Origin: Syncephalastrum monosporum B8922
Taxonomy: Eukaryota > Mucoromycota > Mucoromycetes > Mucorales > Syncephalastraceae
DNA: 64,000 nt
Direction: 5' to 3'
NCBI GenBank assembly: GCA_000697355.1
Contig: JNEN01001228.1
Span: 372,001-436,000 of the forward strand
The notes beneath the pieces were generated by a model that was not told where the DNA came from, did no database searches, and saw only the letters and a list, made by a program, of their open reading frames with translations. Within the stretch, counting starts at the first letter, position 1, and every line of letters begins with the position of its first letter. Below, in pieces: positions 40,227 through 51,237 of the stretch. Both the position numbers and the translations under genes were made by a program.

Positions 40227-40639
40227 ATGAAGGAGCAAGACAGAATTGTTGCCATTCGAGCCATGTACGGACGCATTCTAGCGGTGCGACATCAGTACGA
40301 GAACGGCTATAGACCTGACCTGCTTTGCACGATCGTACGAGGACCTCTGGAAATATCACCTTGGACGACCGACGGAGAATTCATGTCAGAGGAAGAAGAG
40401 GTATCTATCTCTTGTGCAGACAACACAGCAAAGGCAAAGCAGTCTACTTAACCCTGCAAAAGCGCCAGATCAGCACGCAAATACGATCGAGCAAGGATGA
40501 AGTATGGAATGCGTGCGTCAAGTACACGGAATCCGCTCTGACGCGGCAACGCAACAGTGTGGACGAGCTTGCGCTATCTGGGACAGACGCAAGCGATGTG
40601 GAGGACGACGAAGCTGGAAAGAATAAGAGTCCATGCTGA
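40227..40639 (+). CDS. Small protein of unknown function, two exons
   Basis: A hand-built model: exon 1 40227-40400 and exon 2 40463-40639 join in frame to 116 aa. The 62-nt intron has a GTATCT donor, a CTTAAC branch-like site and a CAAAAG acceptor. Exon 1 gives a helical region starting MKEQDRIVAIRAMYGRIL, then YRPDLLCTIVRGPLEISPW and an acidic EEEE run. Exon 2 gives another basic, helical part with STQIRSSKDEVWNACVKY and an acidic tail. Unspliced, the first frame stops after 74 aa and the second lacks an ATG, which favours the spliced form. No family recognised; it may be a small nuclear or chromatin-associated protein, but that is a guess. It sits 325 bp after SMG1 and 271 bp before dynactin on the same strand. 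Confidence 0.55.
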
Positions 40640-40910
40640 GCAAACCATGGCGAGATAGCTCGCTTTGGTGCGGTGTGAAGACACTTTGTACATATCATAT
40701 CATACACGCGCATGCAATATACATATTTTGCTGATAAAGGGAAAGGATATACCAACCTTATACACATAACGGCTCGAGCGAGATGATTGTCAAAGTATGG
40801 AAGGTGTCACGAGGACTTTAGGCAATTTGAGGGCGACCTTTTTTGATTTTTCTTGCAGGACTTGAGCTCATCTCTCTTGAGTAAGATTGCGTACCAGAGG
40901 ACAACAATCT

Positions 40911-43900
40911 ATGGCGTCTCTCGAGCGTTACAGGCGTTCTACTGGGCTATCACGCAATAACAGCCCGCAAGGCAGCACGAGCACAGCCAGCAGAAGCAGC
41001 ACAGCCAGCACGACCGGACGTGGTCTGACCCCCACCAACGAAAACGAACTCAGGGTCGGCACGCGGGTCCACGTCCAAGGCAAGATTGGCACGATCCGCT
41101 ACGCAGGCACGACCAGCTTCCAGACAGGAAAATGGATTGGCATCGAGCTCGATGAGCCGCTTGGCAAGAACAGCGGCGTGGTTCAAGGCAAACGCTACTT
41201 TGACTGCAGAATGGACCATGGCGTCTTTGTTCGTCCGAGCCAAGTCAAGCCCCTGGTTGCTGCAAGCACGAGTGAGGTACCTTTTCTCTATCCATATCTT
41301 TTTCTATTTTATTTCTTTTTCTCTCGTGTCGTATTTGTGTAGCATTGTATATGTATATATTGATATCACCTTGACTTTTCCCTATCCCTTTAGGACGGTA
41401 CTGCTTCACCACGCTCGTCTAGTAGCACAGAACGTTTTGCACCGCCTCAGGATCCTGGACTGGCTGCCGCTCGATCCGCTCAGCAAAAGACACTCTCGCC
41501 TTCCAGTACCTTACTCCCGTCCCGCATCACATCGCCCGCAGGGTCGCGTGTCAACCGTCTACAGCAACAATCGCAGCAACAGCAACAACCACAGCAACAG
41601 CAGCAGAAGCCTTCCAGCGGCCTGCGTCGACCAGGCACCCTTATCGGTCGCAGCAGCGCCGTGCCCACCAGCAGCGTCACCATCACCCCTCGTTCACGAG
41701 GCAAGAGTATTTCCGGGAAACAGTCGCCACAATCCACGCGACCGCGCTCAGGCACTCAGGGCGCCACAACCAACAAAGAAGCCCGTGAGCGCCAGCTCCA
41801 GCTCTTGAGACAACAGGTACGACAGCAGCACGAAAACCAAGTCGAGGACGCTCCTCCGCCGTCTCCTGCGCAAGATGAGCCTGGACACACCACCAAAGAC
41901 GAAGAGGGAGACGAAGAGGGAGACGAAGAGGGAGACGAGGACGAAGACGAGGACGAAGACGCGGGCGAAGCAACCGAAAGCCGTCACGACGACCATCCTC
42001 AGGTCTTACTCGTAGGTGAGCATACGGAAGCGATGTCTGTACAGCAGAAGAAGTCATCTGTATACGGTACACTCGCTCCCTCCATGCCCGTGAGTAAATC
42101 AGAACAGGTTCGTCGCAAGTCACTATCGAAAGCGATAGGCTAACATATTCAAACGGGTCAGACGGTGCCCATGAAGGACTACGAGGAGCTGCGCCTCAAG
42201 CTCAAAATTCTAGAGACAAAGCGCCAGGAGGATCGTGAGCGCCAGCGCGAGCATGAAAAAGTCAAAGAGGAAGCGGAGCAGTTCCTGACATTGCGCAACA
42301 AGCTGCAAGACAAGATTGGTGAGCTTCAGCGCGAACTACGCGAGACGAAGCGTCAGCTCAAGGAGAATACGTCGGACAAGGATAGCTATGAAGCCAAGTA
42401 CAACGAAGTCTTGGAGTCCTTGGAGATGATGACTTTGGACAAGGAAGTGGCCGAAGAGCGATCAGAAAATCTGCAACAGGAAGTCAACGTACTCAAAGAT
42501 AAAATCGAGGAGATCAGCGTAGATCTCGATGTTCTAAAGAAAGAAGCAGGTAACACATGGTTGACGGGAAGCTGTAAAGCATGAATCTGACTCGCCATTC
42601 TAGATATCCTCAACCGGGCACCCGAACGCGAGGGTGAGGAACGGACACCACTAGAGGTCATCCAGCTGGAGCGTCATAACGAACGTCTAAAGGATGCCTT
42701 GATGCGGTAGGCAAAAGTGCTATCGAGAAAGGATTGGCCCGACTCATATTGCTTATTTCCAGTTTGCGCGATGCAACTACCGAGCACGAGGCCGAGCTAA
42801 ATCGCAGAATCAAGTCTCTCGAGAAAGACAACTACGAGTTGGAGGACTTCAAGATACAGTACGAAAAAGTGAAAGAAGAACTCGACAGCGCCGATCTTCA
42901 AATTGAAGATCTGAAGCAGCGTTTGGATGACGCTATGGGCGCTGAAGACCTGGTAGACCAGCTGACAGAAAAGAACCTAAGCCTGACGGAGAAAATCGAA
43001 GAATTACGTGCGGCTGTGGAAGATCTCGAAGCCCTCAAGGAGCTCGCGGACGAATTGGAAGATAATCACATGGAAACCGAGAAGCAGCTGCAAGCCGAGA
43101 TAGATCATCGTGATATGCTTCTGCGAGAACAGCTCGAACGTCTCCGCTCATCCGAGGAAACCAATGCTGACTATGAAGCCACGATCCAACAGTTCCGGGA
43201 GCTTGTGATTAATCTGCAGAACGACCTTGAGCAGCTGCGACACAAGGAAGAGAGCCAAAAGACGGAGCGACAGTCCCTTAGCAGCCAGTCGCAAGCAATG
43301 ATGTCTCTTAATATGCAGCTGCAATCGACGGTGATGAAAGCCCAAGCCAAGGCAATTGATCTGGAGTTACGCAAACTCGAAGCCGCGCAAGCAAACGATC
43401 GTCTCAACTATGTTCAAGTATGTTTCTTTTAAAAAGACAAGAGTATCTCGCATTGCTAACACCAGTCGTAGCCGTACTTGCCTGACTCTTTCTTCAAAAC
43501 CGAAAATGATCCTATATCATGCCTTCTTTTGTTCAAACGTCTCGTTTTCAAATCCGAGCTTATCATCAAGCATCTCGACCAGAAACACCCCGTCAGTGAA
43601 AAGATCATGGACACAGTCGACGAGAATCTGGTGGCTGTTTGTGAGCTTCGCCAGCGTGCTGGATGGCTGGGTGATCTCGCCAAGCGTTTTGTCACTTTTA
43701 TCAAGCACTGTCGTCCCGAAGTCTTCATCCGCATGGGCCAGGTGTTCCACGATCTCGTCGGCACCGAGCGGCGTCTCAACGGCATTGTGGAGCTGCTGCG
43801 TACGGACGAGCTGAACGAGACCGAGTGTATCATGGATCTGCAGCGTATGATGGCGCAGCTTGAACACCTGACCGAGGTGTACCTGGTGCAGAATGGTGAA

Positions 43901-45587
43901 ACCATCCTGGTGGACCAGTTCTTTGGCCTGACGCGCGCACTTGACTTTAACGCGGATCGTATGACGGTCGAATTGACGTATATCAAGCAAGCCGTACAAA
44001 ACGCAGTCAAGGAGAATATCGTCATTACTGAGGGTCAGGAACGCCTGGATATGGATTATTATGAACCGCTCAAGCGCTTGGTCAGCGACGCCAAAAACAG
44101 CAAGGTCATGGCCAAGAAAATCCTGCGCCAGCTCGAAGATCTCTCTGAGCAAGCGCTGATGCTCAAGTCCGAGCACCTCCACCGCTTCAAGACGCTCTAT
44201 GCCATCAGCTCCAAGCTGAGCCAGTTCTGCTATGACTCTTACCGTGAAATCTCAGCCTACGTCGATGCGAAGCGCGGCAGCAAGGAGGAAATCAGTCTGA
44301 GTGTGATCCAAAAGATCGTCTATAACAAGGCGGACGAGATCCTGGAGATTGCTGAGAGCACCTTGTGGGAAGGCTGTATCAAGACCCTCCGTTCCCTGAG
44401 CAACGAGCTCAACGCGACCATCAACCGTGTCGACAACGATAACAAGATGGACAAGAGTAAGTGAGAATATTCAGCCCAGAAAAAGAACATAGTCTGACAC
44501 TTCCACACAGTTGCTGCCAGCACAGCGCCCTGGATTCAACGTGCTTCAGATATGAAGGCCGAAGTCGTCGTGAGCCACGACATGGAACGCAAACTGCAAC
44601 AGCATAGCGATGAGATTCTTAAGCTCATCAAGGATATCAAGATTAAGGATCAGGCGCTTCAGGAATCAAGCGTCAAGGTCGAACTACTCGAAAAGCGCAT
44701 GATTGCAGCCAAGAAACAGGCCGATCAAATTGCTTCTTTGGAAGACACCTTACAAAAGACGCAAGCACAAGAACAGATGTACGCCGAAGCGCTGGATAAT
44801 CTGCAGGCAGAATACGATGCACTTCAGCAAGAGACGGTGGAACTCAAGAAGAGGGCAGCCGTGAGCCAAGAAGAACAGCGCCAGAACACGCCAAAGAAGG
44901 CGGAGGTAGTGGCCGAGGTGCCCAAGGAGACGGATAGCAATATCGCTGCCATTATGCAGCAGGTGGGTTTGGCAGAATCATCTGCAATAGACTTTTTATA
45001 TCCTTGTACTGATGATTGGATAGCTCGAATCCCTTAAGGCCGTCATACGGTTCTTGCGTGCGGAGAATGCGCACATGAAGAACAAGGATCTATGCTACTC
45101 GCTTGGTCTCGGTGACACCGTGTTGGCACCGGAGAAGTCTGCCGACCCCAGGCGAGAGGCCGTGCGTTCCATGGCAGTGGAGAGCCGTGCGTTGGTGAAG
45201 GAGATGCGTGCCGCGAGCGCGTCGCCCAAGGTGGTCGTTCTCGACAGCACACGTCGTGGCGGCAAGTGGCAGAGCCGCAAGAAGACACCCGACTACACTT
45301 ATCAGACACAGCAGACCGTGCTTCACACTTTACAGCAGCGCAGCGTTGCGCTGCGTGACAAGGTAGAACATCTGCGGCCTGCAACAAAGCCACAGCCACC
45401 CCAGCCCTCGCCCGCTTCAGAGCAAGCACAAAAGCTACCCTCCCCTTCTTTGGCGAGCAACGTTCTTTCCCGTTCCTTGGCAAAGATCCAAATACCCGCC
45501 GCTTTGTCGTCTCCCAAGCGGTGTCACCGCATCCAGTTGCAGAGCGCTGCCGAGTTTGAGCGAATCCACGCGCTCTTTATTCGTTAG
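40911..45587 (+). CDS. Dynactin subunit 1 (p150Glued)
   Basis: Largest subunit of dynactin, the activator of cytoplasmic dynein, tethering the motor to microtubules and cargo. Eight exons (40911-41276, 41394-42107, 42162-42549, 42604-42706, 42763-43417, 43472-44456, 44511-44962, 45024-45587) give 1408 aa. The N-terminal CAP-Gly domain spans roughly residues 48-113. It includes VGTRVHVQGKIGTIRYAGTT, TGKWIGIELDEPLGKNSG and the signature GVVQGKRYFDC. A Ser/Gln/Pro-rich, basic linker and an acidic EGDEEGDEEGDE stretch follow, then long coiled coils (about 42.2-43.4 kb). The conserved p150 intercoil block starts PYLPDSFFKTENDP, and a second coiled coil follows. Neuronal p150-like basic and acidic linkers tune microtubule affinity. 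Symbol withheld because fungal names differ (NIP100, ssm4, nudM). Confidence 0.93.
41884..41966 (+). repeat. Acidic coding repeat in dynactin p150
   Basis: GAGGGAGACGAA-type units repeat in frame and give EEGDEEGDEEGDEDEDEDED. A low-complexity tract likely to vary in length. Confidence 0.7.
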
Positions 45588-45805
45588 CAGCACTGCACTG
45601 CATCGCGCGCGCTCTTAATATTAAAACTTGACAGTTTTGTTAAACTTGCTATATACAATACATGGATTTCTGGCCTCAAAGTTTCGATTGCGCCTATGCT
45701 GTGTCGCTCTGCGGAAAAACAACGGACCGCAGCATTTGTGAATCCCCAAATTTGAGAGCGCGCTCTTTTGTAAATCTGCCAAAGGCCTTTTTGTCTTCTT
45801 TCATT

Positions 45806-48090
45806 ATGGCCGATTCCATTTCGCTCGAAGAAACAAAGTAGGTTAATCGAATCACTACATTGATTACAGACCAGACTAACGTCTTCGCTCTCTAGTGCTC
45901 TGAGAGAAAAGCTGGGCCTTCCTCCGCTGGCGGGTGATGCTGAGGAACAACCCATCGACCCAGATCAAGAAGCCTACGAAAATTACCAGAAGCGAAAGGA
46001 CGAAGAAGAAAAGCAGAAAAAAGCGGAGGAAATTCGTCGCAACATTGAAAAGTAAATGATCTTAAAACGATGAGTACGTGATTGACTTACGCTTGGACAT
46101 TGATAGATCCAAGAATCGCCGGAAACAGCTCGAAAAACTGCCAGGTCGAGGATTAGGCGAAGCGGATCAGGATGACGACAGCGCCTTGAAGTGGATCCAG
46201 AAGCTGCGAAAACGGGAGAAGCAGCTAGCAGAACAGCGTGCTCGCGAGCAAGCGGAAATGGACGCTGGATTCGTCGAGAACTACGAAGCAAAAGATCTTG
46301 CGGGTCTGAAGGTTGGCCATGACCTCGACGAGTTCAAGGAAGGATCCGAAGTCATTTTAACCTTGAAAGATCGAGGCATTCTTGACGAGGACGACGATGA
46401 AAACGCTGCTGATGAGCTGACCAACGTTCAAATTGAAGAAAAGGAGCGTTTGCGCGAAAACCTCGAAAACAAAAAGAAGAAGCCAGCATACAACCCGTAC
46501 GACGACGAGGAATTCATGCTCGGTGGTGGCAAAAAGAGCGTCTTGCCCGATTACGAAGAAAAAGCCAAAAAGGAAGGCTTCACCATTGGCAAGTCCGGCC
46601 AGATCCTTAACCAAGAAGAAGAGCAGAGTGTGTCAGACAAGCTCAAGGCGCATACACTGTCCTACGAGAAGATGAAGGAGATCAAAGATTACTATACCCA
46701 GGATGAAGCTGCGCTCTCGTTCAAGAAGCCAAAGAAGAAGAAGAAGAAGGACAAGATCCGGAAGCGGGTTGCAGATGACGACGATATACCTACAGCGACC
46801 ACCGCCACTCCCACCACCACTACTGCCATCCCTGCATCATCATCTTCTTCTTCCGCTGCACAAGAGAATGCAAATGACAAGGACCAGTCAAAGGAGCCCC
46901 CTGCACGGAAGAACTTGGATACGGATGCCAACTTTGTCGACGACGACGACTTGCAGCTCGCTCTTTCCAAAGCACGACGCGCGGCCAACAAGCAGCGTGC
47001 TCGTGAGATCAAGAAGCTGACACCCGAACAGATCGCTCAACGGATCGCCGAGGAGCGGGAGCAAGATGGAAACCCAGAAGGTCCCCAAGAGGGCGAAGGA
47101 CTTGTCTTGTCCGAGATGAGCGAGTTTGTCAGTAACCTCGGATCGCAACCCACGTATACACCGCGCGAGCCTGATACATCGCGACGTGCTGCGTCGGCCG
47201 AGAAGCCATCGGCATCCCCGTCGCCAGCACCTGAAGCCGCCGTGGCTGGCAGCGAAGAGGGGGCGACCGACGAAGTGCCGGCAGAAGCCATGGAGACCGA
47301 GGAAGGATCGACGACACCCGCGCCCAGGGACGACCACGGTGATCAAAAGCCTGCCGAAGCAGCCATCATTGAAGAACCGCTTGTCAGCGGTGGTCTTGCC
47401 GCCACACTCTCGTTGCTCAGTCAGAAAGGTGTCGTGGCCAAACCAACGGAGGAGCAGCTGAAGCGCGACCGGCAAGCAGCGCAGCGTCTCAAATGGGCGG
47501 CTGAACAAAAGAAGCGTGATCTTGAGCGTGCCGCACGCGAGCGTGAGCGCGAACAGGACCGACGCCGCGGCCGTCACACGGAGAGGGACACGGGCAACCG
47601 GGGCCGCGACCGAGAGCTGCAGCGGGAACGGGAGCGCGAGCGTGAGCGTGAAAAGGAGTTGGAGGAGCGTGAGGCGATGCGTGCGTTTGAGGAGCGCATG
47701 AAGAACTACAGACCGGATGTCAAGCTCGAGTACGTGGACGAGGAAGGCCGACAACTCGACACGAAGGAAGCCTTCCGGTACATGTCTCACAAGTTCCACG
47801 GCAAGACGTCGGGCAAGGCCAAGACCGAGAAACGCATGCAGAAGATGGAAGAAGAGCTCAAGCTGAACATGATGAGCAGCAGCGACACGCCCCTCAACCT
47901 TGCGACGCGTATGCTCGAGCGACAGCAAAAGACGGGCAACGCACACGTCGTGCTGAGTGTCGGCAACCGCGGTGTGGTTGCGCCCGGCCCGGCCGGCGTG
48001 GTGGCCGAGTCGTCCAAAGCGGGCAGCAAGCGGGCGCGCGAAGGCAGTGAGGAGGACGGTACGAGCAGTATGAGCAAAAAGAAGCGGTGA
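45806..48090 (+). CDS. SNU66: U4/U6.U5 tri-snRNP-associated protein SART1/Snu66
   Basis: Component of the tri-snRNP required for spliceosome assembly. Three exons (45806-45837, 45896-46051, 46107-48090) give 723 aa. The short first exon encodes only MADSISLEET plus part of a codon. The second supplies the hallmark ALREKLGLPPL. Conserved blocks follow: WIQKLRKREKQLAEQRA, KDLAGLKVGHDLDEFKEG, ILTLKDRGILDEDDDE, KKPAYNPYDDEEFMLGGGK and the C-terminal FRYMSHKFHGKTSGKAKTEK. A long lysine-rich and RE/RD-rich stretch (RERERERERE) near 47.5-47.7 kb is typical of splicing proteins. Its stop codon lies only 53 bp from that of the convergent SEC11 gene. The large opposite-strand frame here is a codon-bias shadow. 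Confidence 0.95.
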
Positions 48091-48143
48091 AAATAATGAA
48101 AATAAATAGACAAGAGGATGCGAATGGAATGATGGTCTTTTGT

Positions 48144-48871
48144 TTATTCGCGATGCACAAGGACAAAGAGGCCAATGACGCCCAACAAGGCAAACTTGAT
48201 CCATGGATAGTCGTTCATCAAGATGGTCAACATGCCAATGTAGGGCACAAAGCCGCGTACTTTGCCGAGGACGTGCTCCTTGTGGATCCACATCTGGCGG
48301 TGGTCATACAGGCCGCGGTCGTCGCGTGGATTGTTGTCACCCTTCGTGAGCAGATACTGCTTTCCAGTCTCAGCACTGGGAATACAAAAAGGAAAAAGAA
48401 AAAGGGAGCCGTCAATGGCATATCCGAAAGTGGAGGCTCGTATAAGCTTACACATCATGAAGTTTGATGACGCGATGGACGATGGGTACGTCGCGTCCAG
48501 GAAGTTTAAAGACACAAATGTCGTTGACATCGACAGGATCCGAACGCGGCATGGCCAAGAAGAGCAGATCACCCCGATGGAAAGCAGGCTCCATGCTCCC
48601 ACTGAAAGATGGTTAATTGTACTGCAGCTGCCAACTCGATCCGCATGCCTATATGTATGTATATACCTCAATACAACGACGATAGGGCTTTCTGTATTCA
48701 AGGTGATGGCAAGACCCTTCCAAATCATGAGGGCGGAGGACACGATGGTCAGAATGTTGAGAATCTGGAGTGCGACCTAGTCATGCTGTTCAGTACGTGC
48801 TTTATTGAGAATATCAAGAGCCTAATGAGATCAACCTGGCGCGCGTCCATCCGCCGTAATTCAGCAAACAT
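48144..48871 (-). CDS. SEC11: Signal peptidase complex catalytic subunit SEC11
   Basis: Catalytic serine protease of the ER signal peptidase complex, removing signal peptides from secretory proteins. Four exons (48871-48836, 48776-48667, 48601-48452, 48375-48144) give 175 aa, the standard length. Exon 1 holds just 12 codons ([12 protein letters not shown]), typical of the conserved cytosolic N-terminus. Next comes a single membrane anchor ([20 protein letters not shown]). The catalytic serine is in [16 protein letters not shown], formed across intron 2. The histidine that replaces the bacterial lysine is in [10 protein letters not shown], and the catalytic aspartates are in [16 protein letters not shown]. 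The C-terminus GLFVLVHRE is nearly invariant in eukaryotes. The secreted protein at 10.4 kb would be a substrate class, not a partner. Confidence 0.95.
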
Positions 48872-49490
48872 TGGGATGGTGCTTTTGGTAAATAAGTGGA
48901 GGTATAAGAGACAACGCCCGCCGTTCGGACACGTCGTGTGTCGGCATTTCTTGGGAGCGCCCCCTCCCCCCTCTCTCTCTCTCTCTCCAGACCCGCACCT
49001 GCCCATTCAGGCACAGACAAGCATTGGCATCCCATTCGCTGGATTCACCCAATAAGATCCATTGGTTACGTTTATCCAGGAAAAATCACTTGTTCATAGA
49101 GTATCGTAGGGATCAAGGGAGCCCTTCGATAGCCCAAGGGCCGGTGGAGCGTAGAAGACCCATGCAAAGAGGGGCCCAAATTGACTCGTTTGCCGTGCTA
49201 TGGAGAGGCAGAGGGGTGGGGGAAAGGGGGAAAGGATGACACCAACGAGCAGGACAGCTTCATAAAATTGATTATAGGACACGCTGTAGCACACAATCTG
49301 AGAAGTGACGTCTAAGTCGGACTTTATTGTTTGGAAGAGGGCCTTGTCAGAGAAGAAAACAAGAGTAAAAATTTCGCCTATTATAGCCCTCTTCACATAT
49401 TTATCCTCCACGGTACGGTAAGCGAAGCAGCGTCGTGGGCCATTTACCAACGTCTTGCGAACAGTCTCCCCACTCTTTAGCAAAACCAAT
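48872..49490. promoter_or_regulatory. Divergent promoter region of SEC11 and complex I 49 kDa gene
   Basis: The two genes start at 48871 (minus) and 49491 (plus), so both promoters lie within 619 bp. It contains a CT microsatellite at 48970-48987 preceded by a C run, and AT-rich sequence nearer 49491. No ORF supported. Confidence 0.5.
48970..48987. repeat. CT dinucleotide repeat
   Basis: Nine CT units in the SEC11/NDUFS2 divergent promoter. CT tracts are frequent in fungal core promoters; its role here is not known. Confidence 0.8.
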
Positions 49491-50981
49491 ATGTCGTTTG
49501 CCGCGAGAATGTGGGCGCGTCGAGTCGCATCCGCCACCGCACGTCCCGGCCTGTTGAAGCCGCGTGCCATGCCCACACCCAACCGATTCCAGTCCTGGCG
49601 CAACATGAGCGTCGCCGCCGGCCACCAGCAGATTGCTGACATTCCCGTCACCACCATCACCGAAGACGAAGACTTTGGCTGTAAGCAACATTCATGCCTT
49701 CTTTTTTCTTTTTCTTTTCTTTATTACATTGAATGCGATGAAGAGAATGAATAATGTATAATGAACACCATCGGCTCACATTTACATACAGCCGTGCAGG
49801 ACGAGGACGAAAGCAAGATGCGTAACTTCACCGTCAACTTTGGTCCTCAGCATCCCGCTGCTCACGGTGTGTTGCGTCTCATTCTGGAGTTGAATGGTGA
49901 AGAAATCACGCGTGCGGATCCCCACGTCGGTCTGCTTCACCGTGGTACGGAGAAGCTGATTGAATACAAGACGTACCTCCAGGCGCTCCCCTACTTTGAC
50001 CGTCTCGATTACGTCTCGATGATGACCAACGAGCTGGGCTACACCCTCGCCGTCGAAAAGCTCCTCAACATCGAGGTGCCCCGCCGTGCCAAATACATCC
50101 GCACCATGTTTGGCGAAATCACCCGTATCCTCAACCATATCATGGCTGTCATGTCCCACGCCATGGATGTTGGTGCCCTGACCCCCTTCTTGTGGATGTT
50201 CGAGGAGCGCGAGAAGCTCATGGAGTTCTACGAGCGTGTCTCCGGCGCTCGTCTCCATTCCGCCTACGTCCGCCCCGGTGGCGTCGCCTCCGACCTGCCC
50301 ATCGGCATCTTGGACGACATCCAGGACTGGGCTGAGCAGTTTGGCGACCGTATCGACGAGGTCGAAGAGATGCTGAGCGGTAACCGTATCTGGAAGATTC
50401 GTACCGAGAACGTCGGTGTCGTCACCCAGAAGGAGGCTCTTGACTGGGGCTTCTCCGGTGTCATGGTCCGTGGTTCCGGCTTCCAGTGGGACATCCGCAA
50501 GAACGCGCCCTACGACGCTTACGACGAGGTTGAGTTCGACGTCCCCATCGGCCGCAACGGTGACTGCTACGACCGTTTCTTGTGCCGTATGGAGGAGATG
50601 CGCCAGTCCCTGCGCATCATCAACCAGACCGCCAGCAAGATGCCCCCGGGCGTCGTCAAGGTCGATGACTGGAAGATTGCTCCCCCGCCCCGTGACGCCA
50701 TGAAGGAGAACATGGAGGCCCTCATTCATCACTTTAAGCTCTACTCCGAGGGTTACTCTGTCCCCGCTGGCGAGACCTACACCGTCATCGAGGCCCCCAA
50801 GGGTGAGTACGGTGTCTTCCTCGTCTCGGATGGCTCCAACAGACCCTACCGCTGCAAGATCAAGGCTCCCGGTTTCAACCATCTTCAGGGCTCCGACTTT
50901 ATGTCTCGCGGCCACATGCTTCCCGACATGGTCACCATCATTGGTACCATGGATATTGTGTTTGGTGAAGTCGACCGATAA
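49491..50981 (+). CDS. NDUFS2: NADH:ubiquinone oxidoreductase 49 kDa subunit (complex I)
   Basis: Nuclear-encoded core subunit of respiratory complex I that helps form the quinone-binding site; mitochondrial inner membrane, matrix arm. Two exons (49491-49680, 49792-50981) give 459 aa. The N-terminus [20 protein letters not shown] is a clear mitochondrial presequence, rich in Arg, Ala and Ser without acids. The mature part has [56 protein letters not shown], and the C-terminal [20 protein letters not shown] and [12 protein letters not shown]. Exon 2 uses almost only C- or G-ending codons, a sign of high expression, which also creates a long antisense shadow frame. The fungus therefore retains complex I, unlike Saccharomyces. 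Confidence 0.97.
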
Positions 50982-51237
50982 ATGCACACCCCGCCCAAAA
51001 AAAGAGTACATAATACAAAACAACATATATACACACACTCACACACACGCAGCGCATGTTTCTTCTTTTTTGATTGAAATCCGTTCCTTTCTCCTTTTCT
51101 CTTTCTCATGGTGGGTTGTGTTTTTATTGGAATGCGATATGGATAGACAAAAGCATGCTATGCATATCCCTTTTTCGGGATCTATGCGAATGGAGAGCGA
51201 GTCGACAACCCGAGTCAATGACAGAACACATCGATCG

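Noticed and set aside
46888..48291. 467-aa open frame on the minus strand opposite SART1
   Set aside because: Antisense shadow of a highly biased, charged coding region; it also overlaps the SEC11 last exon and has no known features.
49782..51038. 418-aa open frame on the minus strand opposite the complex I 49 kDa gene
   Set aside because: Antisense shadow; exon 2 of the real gene uses nearly only C/G-ending codons, which explains the lack of stops.
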